Below, piece by piece: positions 36,327-46,162 of a DNA stretch of 64,000 nucleotides (positions are counted from its first letter, which is position 1; every line of letters starts with the position of its first letter). The translations under genes were made by a program, and so were the position numbers. Below the pieces are notes generated by a model. That model had not been told where the DNA came from. It was given only the letters and a program-made list of their open reading frames with translations, and made no database searches. Origin of the DNA: CAZAQV01 sp964487255. Lineage in GTDB: Bacteria; Myxococcota_A; Polyangia; Polyangiales; CAZAQV01. Where the stretch lies: assembly GCA_964487255.1 (NCBI GenBank), contig CAZAQV010000012.1:120945-184944 (forward strand), read 5' to 3'.

Positions 36327-39300
36327 ATGGTTGGCAGCAAATACACAAGCTCTGGAGCGCGCCGTACAGGAGACGAATTCCAAGATCTTGTGAGCATCTT
36401 GAGAATGCTCGATTGGCTTGAAAATCCCACGCGGTATGAGTGGATTAAATTGGAAGTTCAGGATGGGTCGCTTGATGACGTGCAAGCGCTGCGTTCTGAC
36501 GGTGTGCTGGAAGTACAACAGCTGAAGTTTGGCACTCCGACAGTCCCTGAGATAACGCTGGGCGATATGCTCGCTATTAGCGGTAAGGGAGCGCGTTCCC
36601 GTTCGCTTCTGAAAAAATGGAGCGATTCACTTGAAGATCTACGTTCGAGATTTGACTGTGTTGAGGCATATCTCTATACGAATAAGAAGCCAGGGGCGAA
36701 GCTTGGTGTTGGACTCGACTCGGAGGGACGACTCTCTCCCGAGAAGCTAGATAGTTCTGATCAAGAGGCGCTTTCGACAGAGCTCGGGACGGCGTCCGAG
36801 GACTTCTTCAAGAGTTTCCGTTTTGACTTTGGGCAACCGGATGCCGACTCGCTTCGGATGCAGGCGCGAAGACGGTTTGCGAATCTGGGTGGAGACGATC
36901 AAGGTTGGGTGCGATTGACGGAGACCGTGCGTCGATGGATCAATCGAAAAGATGCACCGAACCCGGAGCGATTCATCCGTTTGTGGGATGTTCAGCAAGC
37001 GTGTGGGTGGTACCAGCCCGAATCAGTTGTGCAAGAGTTTCGGCTTCCGGATGATTACGTTCCGCCCATAGCATTCGTAACGGATTTGCGTACCAAACTA
37101 TTGGCGAAGCGGGCGACGGTTGTCACGGGCAATCCCGGATCCGGAAAATCTAGTTTATTGAGCTACTTGCACCGGGAATGGAAAGCGGCACAGCCGGTGA
37201 TCCGACATCATTTCTTCATTTCGGTTGATGACTCCACGGCTGATCGACATTCATGGCACGTGGTGGCTGATAGTCTGATCGCCCAGCTGTTCGAGGAGTA
37301 TGCCGATCTGATCAGAGATGAGGAGCGGATCAACCCCACCCCCGAGCGGCTTCGCGGTTTTCTCGAGCGTGCAGGCAAGACCCGCGAGGGAAAATCTGAA
37401 CTTGTAGTTATCATTGATGGTCTGGATCACCTCTTGCGAGAGAAGGTTACCCAAACTGCCGAGCAGTGCATGGATCATCTCGCGAGTACTCTTTTTCCTC
37501 CGCCGTCTGGCGTGTCGGTCATACTGGGCACTCAGAGATTGGACGATTTGCGGATTCCGGAACGTATGCTGTCACGGGTCCCAAGAGATGAGTGGATGGC
37601 GATTCCTCCGATGTCCAGGGAGGAAGTTCGCACATGGCTCTTGCGTCAATCGGATGTCACGCTGCCGGACAACGATGCTGGTATCGACGAGCTTGTCGAT
37701 GCGTTTCACGAGGTCAGTTCGGGTCTTCCCCTCCACATGCGATACGTGCTTGGAGAGGTAGAAAGATCGGTGTCGGCGATTAGTGTGCGTTCCGTACGAA
37801 ATGTCGAACCCTGTCCTAGAGGTTCGACGATTCACGAGTACTACGGTCGATTGTGGAGGCGGACGTCGGAAGGGGCGCAAATCATTCTTCACTTGATCAG
37901 CGGGTTTCCATTTCAGTGGACCGATCTTGGGCTCACTTCCATCCTCAACTCACGCGGCACAGCTCTCCCGGAAGTTCGGAGGGATTTGAGAAGCGTACAA
38001 CACCTCTTGCAGATAGGGGGGGGCGGAATTTCCCCATACCACGAGAGTCTGTTGCTTTTTGTCCGAGAACAAAAAGAGCATTCGTCATATGTCTCGTTGT
38101 TTGCGAGTGCGACTCTCTCCTGGCTCGAAAACGGCGCGCCCGAGCACACAAGGTGGGCGCATTTGTGGCCGTGTAAAGTCGAGCAAGGGGACTCGGACCC
38201 CCTAATCGAAGGAGTATCTCATCACTGGCTTGAGACCTGCTTGGTCGAAGGTCGATTCCACAGTGAAATACAAAAACTCGCGACTTTGGCGTTGAGCGAG
38301 TCGCTCGCAGAAGAACGATTGGAGAAGGCCACGGAAGCGCAGTTCTTGCTTCGCAATCTTGCCTGGGCACGCGACGAACGTGAGGAAGCTTGTGCTCGTC
38401 TAACCGGACTAGCTGCCAAGCGATGGCCTGAGGAACGATTGATTCACGAATGTTCGTCATTGGCACAGAGATCTCTTCCTGAGTTGGCTGCACTCACAAC
38501 GTCGGCGGTAGAGCATGGGAGCTTCGCATTGGCGAAACCCTTGATCGATCGAACGAAAGACAAGTGTTCGGAAATCGATCGTATATTTTACAGGGAAAAG
38601 CTTGTCTGCGTCGCGATCGGTTTGGCAGCGTCTAGGCTGATTGAAGCGTCCAAACCGAATCCCAAGTTGGCCGGTGCGAACTGCCATCTTGTGCGCCCTT
38701 ACATTGCGCAGCTGCTGCGTTTTGGGCTCAACGGTGTATGTTCTGAGCGATGTTTGGCTCTGCTTCGTGACGCTAGCGCGGACGCGAAGGAGTGGGCGTC
38801 GGATGCTGTGAATGCTTTCTTGACGATAGCGATTCATCTTGGGGTTAGACCCGATCTCCATCTCTCCGACTCAGCGAAATCCTTGCCGATTGCTTCGATC
38901 GCGATGGGGTCTGCATCCGATGCAGGGTCGAGTGCCGCTGTCCTGAAGAAACTCGAGGAGCTCTTCCGTGAGAACGACAACTATGCGGGTCAAGACATCG
39001 TTGACTCGTTTTCGCCGGTTGGCGCTGAGCTGTTCTTCGCTGCGTTTGCCGATCGGCTGGCTAACCGAGAGAGTCCCGTGGCACCTAATGGGAGCGGACC
39101 GTATACCAGACGTTTCTTGGTCGAGCTGATCGACCTCGCGGCCACGGCTGCCGATGCAAGTAAGGCTGGGGAAAAGATTGGATGGTGTTGGATCTACGAC
39201 AATGCGAGCACTCCTGAACCACCGAAGAATAGGTACGAAACCAATGAACGCTGGGTGGTGGAAAAAAGGAGTGTTGCGAGCGTTTTTCAGTTGATCGCTG

Positions 39301-42083
39301 TCGGTCTCGAGTTTCTTGTCCATCGCTCACGAGTAGAAGCCGATGACCTAAGGCGGGCAGCCAAATGCGAAATCTGGAATTGGTCGTCGTGTGTGCGCCT
39401 ACTGTGCGAACAGTACCACGCGAGTCTGACCCACGAAGCACTGGGCTATTGCGTCGATGCGGCCACCACTGAGCTGCGCGACGCGGCGATTGACCTTTCA
39501 GAGCGGGCACTGCGCTACTCGATGATTGCTGAGTTGGAGTCGCTTCGTGGACAAGATGCAAGGGCTGATACAATCGACTCGAGCGCTCATCTAGCCGCGA
39601 GATGCGCACTAGGCCATGGCTACCATAAAGACATCTCCCTCTTTGAGACGCTCGAAATGATTCGTTCCGCAGAATCTGTGAGTTCGGAGGTTCAGATTGA
39701 GTGGCTGAAGGGGTTGTGGGGCGTCATGACAGCCGTTTCAACAGAACTGACCGACGGTGACGAAACCAAGCACTTGCCCTACAGTTACGCAGAGGCTCTG
39801 CTCGCTGTCGACCGTAGATATTTTCCTGCGCTTGCCAGCCATTGGCTTGGCAAGCGTGACTTCTTCGAGTTCGAAAACGTGGGCACCGTCTACGCCTCGT
39901 TGGGATCTATTGATTCACCTTCTGAAATTGCCTTGGGGTCCACACTTGTGGACGCCAACGCTCTGTCGGCGCTCGAAAGCAGGGCAAATGCCGGACATCG
40001 CGGCGCGCGATTGGTCTACGAAGGGATCCTCTCCTACTTCGGTCAGGTTCGCTCACCAGTCGTGGAACGAAGTGACACCGACGATCGTTCTGCTGAGATA
40101 GATTTGAACTCATACGACGTTCATGAGTTCGAGCATTTTCTAAGGGACGCCAATCGCCTCGCGTATCGTAATTCGCGCGTTCTTGTGAATGGAGTGAGAC
40201 GCTGGCTCACTCTCGAACCGGAAGAAGAAGCCCTTAAACGTATTGAGCACGGAGTACTAAGTCACGGGCATCTGCCGGTGGAGTTCTATCGCGAGCTAAT
40301 AGGCATCTTTGCGGACTATCGAGGGACAAGAAGTGTCTGGAGCCTCCTGGTGGATGGCACGAAAGGTTCGTTTCTATGGCGACAATTCGGAGGAAAGAAG
40401 GGCGACTTCCTTTGGTTTGCCCGCTACGTGCGGGATCATTTTCCGAAGCGATGGTGTGAGTTTATCGCAGCGACCACTCAGGCGGATTTCGAGTCCTTCC
40501 CGCAGTGGGACGTAGACAGGTTGATCTCATATCTAGCAGTCGTCGGAAAGATATCGCTAGTTGGAAGCGTGTGTGAGGTGTCCGTTGCGTGTGCAATGAG
40601 ACTCACCGCGGACACCCCTTTGGATTCGTTCGACTTCGAGGCTTATGAAGAAAATGAGGTTGGGGTTCGGATGCTAATGACGCGGCTCCAAAGTCCTTCC
40701 CGAGTTGTGCGCGAGCGCGCATCGAGCGCGTCCGCTCGCATCCTTGCAGCGTCGGAGCACTCAGAGCTCCTGTCGAGGGAGCTGATGAATGTTGCAAAGC
40801 AAGCTACAAACGAAGACCTTGTCGTACAAGTGCTCCTGATCCTCATCCGTGCTCGGCAGCAAGGTTTTTCGGTTAGCGACTTACAAAACTGGTGGAGCAA
40901 TGTGGAAGCTAAGTCGATTCTATCATACGAGCTTTACGCGCTTCTGAATGATAGTCCTCTGGAGAATCTGTCGGAGGTCGCATTCGATCTGTTCACCGGT
41001 TCTCCTTCTCCTTCTGCTTCGCATCACGTGTCCGAAGGCTTTCGTCGGAGTGTTGACGCATACATGGCACCAATCTTTCTATCTCTCTGGGGCAAGAAAA
41101 CAGAGTTCATGCGCCAATGGGAGCATGAGGCGGTCAGGTTGGCGACGAAACTTGGTGTGGACCTCCACTATCAGGACCACTACTTTTTTAGTTCATCGAG
41201 CGGACAACTCCCAGCACACGCGCTGCAAACATCTGTGCTCGAATCCGCGTTCTTGCGTGCTCTCGCTGCGTTGCTCCACAAGGGGAAAATCGATGAGCAA
41301 ACCGCCCGTGACTTAAGCACGTTCGTCTGCCCAGTGGATCCCTTCTTGTGGGAGTCACTGTTTTCGCAGCGACCTCTATGGCTTCCTCGGATCGGCACTT
41401 CAGAAACAACGGTCGACACAAATGCTGAGACGATTCTTGGCGCGGTGCGTTCAGAACTGCTCAGGACTTCCGGCCCGACTCTCATCGCTCTTGAGGGGCC
41501 GGTTGGGAGAGAGTATTGGCTAAAGGTTCGCGCTTTTCTGTGGCGCCGCGAAGGCCCGCTCGACCCGTCAAAAATGGAGATTGGTGAGATTGTTCAAGGC
41601 CCCGCTGCTAGGTTCGAGTCGCACTGGACGGCCGGCAAATATTCTTGCTCGGATCCTCACGCTACTTCCTTGTCCGATTTAGACATCCTCCCGTTCTCCG
41701 CAGAAGCAATGATCAAGCCCAACTGGTGGTTTCCCAGTTCGCCAGGGCATCTTTTTCTGGTTCATGATGGAGCGTTGGGGAGCAGCATCGAGTTCCGACC
41801 AACGCTGTCGGGTGGCGAGCTCGTTTCGGCGGGGAAGCAAGTAGGGGCGTCTGGGGTTTGGTTCGAGGAGGCTAGCGAGCGGTTCGATCGATCCGATTTG
41901 CCGAAGGGCGGAGTTTACCTGTCTGTCCCACGAAGCATTCTATGTTCGATCGAGTCACTTCAGGCGATGCAAATAGGTTGGCTCGTTACCTTACAAACAC
42001 CCTCTTCTTCGAGTGAGTCGGGCCGACAATTACAAACAGTGTCTGAGGAGCTCGTCGGCGTCGGGCGGGTCTTGACTCTCTAG
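36327..42083 (+). CDS. Giant Cap4-like nuclease/STAND NTPase, candidate anti-phage sensor
   Basis: 1918 residues; an in-frame TAG shortly upstream fixes the start at 36327. The N-terminus has a Cap4-type restriction-fold pattern: GDEFQ (15-19), D51 in LDDVQAL, E62-x-Q64 and K67 in LEVQQLKF. A STAND-type NTPase follows: Walker A at 268-276 (GNPGSGKSS) and Walker B around 360-367 (VVIIDGLDH). About 1400 residues of helical sequence without a recognised domain complete the protein, as in Avs (AVAST) proteins where this part recognises phage proteins. It would act alone: sense, oligomerise, cut DNA. The residue pattern is seen; the immune function is inferred. Confidence 0.8.
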   Translation: MVGSKYTSSGARRTGDEFQDLVSILRMLDWLENPTRYEWIKLEVQDGSLDDVQALRSDGVLEVQQLKFGTPTVPEITLGDMLAISGKGARSRSLLKKWSDSLEDLRSRFDCVEAYLYTNKKPGAKLGVGLDSEGRLSPEKLDSSDQEALSTELGTASEDFFKSFRFDFGQPDADSLRMQARRRFANLGGDDQGWVRLTETVRRWINRKDAPNPERFIRLWDVQQACGWYQPESVVQEFRLPDDYVPPIAFVTDLRTKLLAKRATVVTGNPGSGKSSLLSYLHREWKAAQPVIRHHFFISVDDSTADRHSWHVVADSLIAQLFEEYADLIRDEERINPTPERLRGFLERAGKTREGKSELVVIIDGLDHLLREKVTQTAEQCMDHLASTLFPPPSGVSVILGTQRLDDLRIPERMLSRVPRDEWMAIPPMSREEVRTWLLRQSDVTLPDNDAGIDELVDAFHEVSSGLPLHMRYVLGEVERSVSAISVRSVRNVEPCPRGSTIHEYYGRLWRRTSEGAQIILHLISGFPFQWTDLGLTSILNSRGTALPEVRRDLRSVQHLLQIGGGGISPYHESLLLFVREQKEHSSYVSLFASATLSWLENGAPEHTRWAHLWPCKVEQGDSDPLIEGVSHHWLETCLVEGRFHSEIQKLATLALSESLAEERLEKATEAQFLLRNLAWARDEREEACARLTGLAAKRWPEERLIHECSSLAQRSLPELAALTTSAVEHGSFALAKPLIDRTKDKCSEIDRIFYREKLVCVAIGLAASRLIEASKPNPKLAGANCHLVRPYIAQLLRFGLNGVCSERCLALLRDASADAKEWASDAVNAFLTIAIHLGVRPDLHLSDSAKSLPIASIAMGSASDAGSSAAVLKKLEELFRENDNYAGQDIVDSFSPVGAELFFAAFADRLANRESPVAPNGSGPYTRRFLVELIDLAATAADASKAGEKIGWCWIYDNASTPEPPKNRYETNERWVVEKRSVASVFQLIAVGLEFLVHRSRVEADDLRRAAKCEIWNWSSCVRLLCEQYHASLTHEALGYCVDAATTELRDAAIDLSERALRYSMIAELESLRGQDARADTIDSSAHLAARCALGHGYHKDISLFETLEMIRSAESVSSEVQIEWLKGLWGVMTAVSTELTDGDETKHLPYSYAEALLAVDRRYFPALASHWLGKRDFFEFENVGTVYASLGSIDSPSEIALGSTLVDANALSALESRANAGHRGARLVYEGILSYFGQVRSPVVERSDTDDRSAEIDLNSYDVHEFEHFLRDANRLAYRNSRVLVNGVRRWLTLEPEEEALKRIEHGVLSHGHLPVEFYRELIGIFADYRGTRSVWSLLVDGTKGSFLWRQFGGKKGDFLWFARYVRDHFPKRWCEFIAATTQADFESFPQWDVDRLISYLAVVGKISLVGSVCEVSVACAMRLTADTPLDSFDFEAYEENEVGVRMLMTRLQSPSRVVRERASSASARILAASEHSELLSRELMNVAKQATNEDLVVQVLLILIRARQQGFSVSDLQNWWSNVEAKSILSYELYALLNDSPLENLSEVAFDLFTGSPSPSASHHVSEGFRRSVDAYMAPIFLSLWGKKTEFMRQWEHEAVRLATKLGVDLHYQDHYFFSSSSGQLPAHALQTSVLESAFLRALAALLHKGKIDEQTARDLSTFVCPVDPFLWESLFSQRPLWLPRIGTSETTVDTNAETILGAVRSELLRTSGPTLIALEGPVGREYWLKVRAFLWRREGPLDPSKMEIGEIVQGPAARFESHWTAGKYSCSDPHATSLSDLDILPFSAEAMIKPNWWFPSSPGHLFLVHDGALGSSIEFRPTLSGGELVSAGKQVGASGVWFEEASERFDRSDLPKGGVYLSVPRSILCSIESLQAMQIGWLVTLQTPSSSSESGRQLQTVSEELVGVGRVLTL

Positions 42084-42161
42084 TCACCCAACGCGGTGCA
42101 AACCAAGAGCAGTATCGTCTAGCCTACGAACCGTCCTTGGTCGCGAGGTCGAGGTCGGCGT

Positions 42162-43301
42162 TCACGGAGAGTGTTCCGAACCATGAGACTTTGGGCTCGT
42201 TGGTTGCTGTTCGGACCTTTGCCACTCATCAAAGCGCCGCGCTAGGTATACAAGTCGTGAGGGGCGTCCTTTTCCCGGGCCGAATGGGTGAGCCTCAATG
42301 ATTTCCTTCGCCCGCTTTTGAAGGAGCAACATGAGCAGAGCGTCGGATGATGTCTCGTCCACGGATGCGTTCTCCCCCTGGCCCTTCAGGTACGCCTGAA
42401 AACTCTTCGAGGTCTCAGCTACCTTCGATCGATCTACTTGTCGATCAATTCCGAATAGCTCGTCTTTGATTTTCTCCGGAGTGCTCAGACCCAATCGCTG
42501 TAGCTCATCCAGAAGCTGACCTGCGTTGTCACCGAAGTTTGTGGAAGTCGGAAAATCGTCACGCATTCTTGCGACAAAATCATGGACATCGAGAAACTCT
42601 CCCTCGCGTTTCGCGAGGCGATCATCGGTCGCACCGAGCAGCTGGCGGATAGAGATGTCACCCGCCTGCGTCAACAGCGCGAGCTGATTGAGAAGATCCA
42701 CCTCGGTGGTGCCTAGGTCTCCACTGCTGTCCGGTTTGTATTTTAGGTCATGCTCAATCTCATTCCATACATGAGCCAAGAGGCTACAAACCTGAATTTC
42801 GCAAGATGTGCCTTTCAGATTCCACGCATTCTCTGGGAGTTCGTCGTCAAGAATACGAACCTGGCAATGCGTTGCGCGGTAATGAGGATTTGCGGCCTTC
42901 CCGTCTTTTACCTCGACCTCGGGAGCTTCCGCTTCTTCCGGACCCGAGAATTCCTTTTCAATTTCACGAACAATCTTTTCTCGATCGGACTCAAGGTACG
43001 TCGTGACCCTCACACCCGCTAAATCGCTAAGTACGTGGAAAACATCGTCCGGCTTGTTGAACCGCTCCGCTTTCTCGGGTTTGCTCATCATGGTGAGCAG
43101 CTTCTTTCGGAGACTGTGTGGAGCTTTTGCCCGTCTCTGAACTGTTGCTCGCACAGACATTCGATCGAGAATCTCTTGGCATCGTTGATACACAAGCTCC
43201 GCAAGTTTCACGTACCGGTCGTATTCTCGCGAATAGCGAGCCACGGCTTCGTCAATTTGATCTTCGGATAGAGGCATCTGACTTATGAAGAGTATACTCA
43301 T
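42162..43301 (-). CDS. RelA/SpoT-domain protein, possible toxic small alarmone synthetase
   Basis: 379 residues from the ATG at 43301 with AGAGGG seven bases upstream. The RelA/SpoT nucleotidyltransferase domain is at about 35-185: SLRKKLLTMMSKPEKAERF, DVFHVLSDLAGVRVTTYLES, YRATHCQV and CEIQVCSLLAHVWNEIEHDLKY. There are no hydrolase, TGS or ACT domains. A helical C-terminal half (190-379) of unknown type could be a sensor or antitoxin-like part, as in fused toxSAS/CapRel proteins. Location in the defence block suggests an abortive-infection role. Confidence 0.8.
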   Translation of the reverse strand: MSILFISQMPLSEDQIDEAVARYSREYDRYVKLAELVYQRCQEILDRMSVRATVQRRAKAPHSLRKKLLTMMSKPEKAERFNKPDDVFHVLSDLAGVRVTTYLESDREKIVREIEKEFSGPEEAEAPEVEVKDGKAANPHYRATHCQVRILDDELPENAWNLKGTSCEIQVCSLLAHVWNEIEHDLKYKPDSSGDLGTTEVDLLNQLALLTQAGDISIRQLLGATDDRLAKREGEFLDVHDFVARMRDDFPTSTNFGDNAGQLLDELQRLGLSTPEKIKDELFGIDRQVDRSKVAETSKSFQAYLKGQGENASVDETSSDALLMLLLQKRAKEIIEAHPFGPGKGRPSRLVYLARRFDEWQRSEQQPTSPKSHGSEHSP

Positions 43302-43618
43302 ATCGTTGCCCTCTTGAGTGCCTATGCACTTTGGGGGGTATTTTTTAGGTGTATTCTTCTCGGCCCGAAGTGGTCTCGTTCCGCGACTTTCGACGGCAGA
43401 ACATTCTTATCGCCTCCGCCAAATCTGGTCGCGCGCGTTCGAGGCACTCGGCTGCCTCCATTACCTTCGCAATCAGGTCGTCGCGGTCGGAAATGTTGGC
43501 CTTGGCCAACTTGTGACCCGTGAGACTGTTTTCCTCGGAAAGTTTCGGGGGGTAAGAGTGGGGCGGGTTCCCGTCTAACTGCGCGGAACTATTTGAAACA
43601 GGTGTCGCACAAGGAGGC

Positions 43619-43642
43619 TTCGAGTCCCGTCCGCTCCGCAAA
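43619..43642 (+). other. Attachment site between elements 1 and 2 (copy 2)
   Basis: Identical 24-base core, including gtcccgtccgctccgcaaa. To its left lies the integrase tail belonging to element 1; to its right the body of the second integrase and the same terminator hairpin as at 28006. Confidence 0.85.
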
Positions 43643-43644
43643 TG

Positions 43645-43669
43645 AGCCTCTGTTATCAGAGGCTTTTTT
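43645..43669 (+). terminator. Copy of the tRNA-Asp terminator hairpin
   Basis: AGCCTCTG-TTAT-CAGAGGCT plus T-tract, identical to 28006-28030 and lying antisense in the second integrase. It no longer follows a tRNA. Confidence 0.7.
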
Positions 43670-44801
43670 GTTGCGATTCGAGAAGAGGCCAAGTTGAGGC
43701 CAAGTCGGTTGGCTCCTGGCGCGTGTGTACCGTCCGTTTCGGAGGGTTCGTTGCTGGTATTGCCGCCCACTGCACGCGGCATCGCGATCACTTCGCCATA
43801 GGTCTGAACTTGCACGGGGATGCACGAGACGACGCGGCACATCGCGTCCCAGTCATTGACCATATAACCCGCGAGCACGTCGCCTGAAGCGTTGTGTGTA
43901 ATGCGCTTGATCCACGCCTCTGGCGCGCCGTTTGCCGCCGCCAAAGTGATGAAGCTGTTTCGGGACTGGTGCTGCGTGATGGCATCGCCGACGCCGCCTA
44001 CGGGCCGAATATCGAGTCGTTTGCAGTCCGCTTGCAAGTGCTTGAGGCTGTTGCGAAGCGTTCGCCGATGCTCGGCACCGCGCACCGATGGAATGATCGG
44101 GTCTTCGGACTCCGGCTTGCGGCCGAAGTGCTTCTCAAAACCGGAGAGCTTCCACTCGCTGAGCATCTTTGCCAGTGTCGGGTGCACCGGGATATCGCGC
44201 GGAGGGCCTGGGCAATCGGGTTTGCCCTTGAGCGGCATGTACTTGCGAAGCTGGTCGTGCCACTGCTGTCTGAGGTGGATTCGGCCGAGCGGCTCCGCTT
44301 CGCGGTTCCAGTCCTCGAAGCACAAACCAATCGCTTCGCTCGAGCGTGTGCCGGTCAAGAAGAGTATTGCGTAGAAGAGGCGGTCGATCTCAGAGACACC
44401 AGGGTCTGAAATCAGAAGCTCGACGTGTTCCTTCGTAAAATATCCGCGCTGCACCTCCGAGCGTTTCGGACGTTTCGGCTTCTGGCCACGTCGCAAGTCT
44501 TTGCACGGGTTACGTTCAATCAGCCGACGCTGTTCCGCATCGTTCAGCGCACCATTCACGGCCGTATAGACGTGGAAGATGGTCATCTTCGAGATTTTAC
44601 CGCCGCGAACTGCGTCGCGGTCTGGAAGGGCATCGAGCATCGCCAGCGACTGCTCAAGGTGCTCACGGTACCAGCTGACCTGCTGGGCCGATTTCTTTGA
44701 GTAAACGTCCTGCCAATGCTGCTCTGTCTTGCTGGTCATCTCGATTTCAGCATTTCTTGTCGCCTGGCCAAAGGGAGTCGTTGTTCAACGGGTAGGGAAC
44801 G

Positions 44802-45371
44802 CTAGAGTTCGCTTTTCGAGCCGCAGGCTGGCATGCGGCTGCCCATGTATGGGTTCGATATCTTCTCGTCTGCTTGCACCCACTTCTTGTAGCCCTGCGC
44901 CATCGGACACTCGAAGACATGCAGGCCTTTTGCAAGCCTTGGTTCCCTGGAGAGGATGCCGACCACGTGGCTGCTGGCTTCCCCGAAAGCCTTCCTTACC
45001 GCATCGCCGTCGCTCTTATCTATTGCATGCAGTTCCTTGGCGGCATCGGCCAATGCCGTCCAGTGCGTAGCCTGTGATGTGTTCTGCTTCGCGACGCTCC
45101 GTGAAATGCGCTCCAAGTCAGCTGCATCATCGGCGATGGTATCGATGGCATCGTTGGCGAGTGACGCTCGAATCCGCTCGTAGCTCGCAAGGGCTTCCGA
45201 CGCTTCGCCTTTCGAGGCTTCCGCCGGCTTCGGCGAGTTAGCGGGAGCTGTCGCGACAGGAGGAGGGGCTTGTTGAGGGGCTGCTTTCTCTCCTTCGCAG
45301 GCAAACGAGCCCAACGCTGCGAGAACAACAGTTGGCGCAAGCCACAACAAACTGGTTCTGCTTTGCTTCAT
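44802..45371 (-). CDS. DUF3347-type lipoprotein
   Basis: 189 residues from the ATG at 45371. Signal peptide with lipobox-like LGSFAC, a Pro/Ala linker, then a helical domain ending FECPMAQGYKKWVQADEKISNPYMG...MPACG. This CPMA...NPYxG...CG signature is typical of DUF3347 proteins found with copper/silver efflux systems; the Cys/Met/His residues may bind metal. It is last in the minus-strand cargo operon. Confidence 0.75.
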   Translation of the reverse strand: MKQSRTSLLWLAPTVVLAALGSFACEGEKAAPQQAPPPVATAPANSPKPAEASKGEASEALASYERIRASLANDAIDTIADDAADLERISRSVAKQNTSQATHWTALADAAKELHAIDKSDGDAVRKAFGEASSHVVGILSREPRLAKGLHVFECPMAQGYKKWVQADEKISNPYMGSRMPACGSKSEL

Positions 45372-45432
45372 AGTGAGAGGACTTAGCATAGCCGCTGCAG
45401 CCAGCGCCACAGTCGTTACGATTCGCGTTCCC

Positions 45433-46104
45433 TCAGTCGGTAGCCGCGTGGACATGCGTTTCGGTACGCTGTTGGACCTGCTTCACAGCGCGAGTGTCTT
45501 CTGCGACGAGATCCATGGACATTGGTTCGGCATGTTCGCTGGCAACCTGTACGCCTTTGACGTAGAGCGGGCACGGGTCCATTCCTTTCCGACCTTGTGT
45601 TTGCGCAAAAGCAATGTGGCAACGGGCATGTGCTTCGATCGCCTCGGCATTTGCGTCCTCGATGAAACGTATTCGCACGCCGTTGGAAAGTCGTTCGACG
45701 GAGGCAACTTGCCCGAGTAGTGGACACAGCGGACGCGTCGAGACGGGGAAGGAGCCGCATTCGGCCTGCTCGAAGCGTTCAAGTTGCTCCGCAGCGCGGC
45801 GGTGGTCTTCGGCATGTTGCTGATGAAGCTCTGCCTCAGCGCGGTGAATTGCAGTCGGATTATAGTCCGTTACGCCAAAATCGAGTTCTGCGTTTGGTGA
45901 GGCGGCCCCGCCGCTCGGGTTGAGCCGTGTTGCGTCGAGGTCATCTTGGTCGGCATGCGCAAAAGATTGTGTTTGGTGCTTTTGGGCTTCGCGCCGGTGC
46001 GCCTCTGCGCTCATATCCTCGGGTCTTGTGCCGCTGCCGCCGCATCCAAAGCCAAGGGCGAGCCCAACTGTGATCAGCCCAAAAAAATGTCTCTTCACGT
46101 CCAT
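45433..46104 (-). CDS. Lipoprotein, His-rich
   Basis: 223 residues from the ATG at 46104, which has AGGAG eight bases upstream. Lipobox near LGFGCGG. The mature part is rich in His, Glu and Gln (AHRREAQKHQ, HQQHAEDHRRAAEQ) and ends with TETHVHAATD, so metal binding is plausible. Function unknown; it sits between the DUF3347 and SHOCT genes. Confidence 0.7.
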   Translation of the reverse strand: MDVKRHFFGLITVGLALGFGCGGSGTRPEDMSAEAHRREAQKHQTQSFAHADQDDLDATRLNPSGGAASPNAELDFGVTDYNPTAIHRAEAELHQQHAEDHRRAAEQLERFEQAECGSFPVSTRPLCPLLGQVASVERLSNGVRIRFIEDANAEAIEAHARCHIAFAQTQGRKGMDPCPLYVKGVQVASEHAEPMSMDLVAEDTRAVKQVQQRTETHVHAATD

Positions 46105-46162
46105 GTCAGTTCTCCTCATATTATCTACGCTGCCAAACCGGAAGTGCTGCTCGCTCGGTCTG

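Larger units (their letters stand above)
43345..44739 (-). pseudogene. Chimeric integrase: methyltransferase start fused to integrase body, reading into element-1 tail
   Basis: 464 codons in one open frame. Codons 1 to about 35 (HWQDVYSKKSAQQVSWYREH) match the start of class I SAM-dependent methyltransferases. From LPDRDAVRGGK onward it closely follows integrase 1, including GTRSSE, QHQSRNSF and AGYMVND. It then crosses the att core (LRSGRDSKP) and continues into 90 codons ending LERARPDLAEAIRMF..., the tail that belongs to element 1. The N-terminal DNA-binding half is lost, so integration activity is doubtful. Confidence 0.8.
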
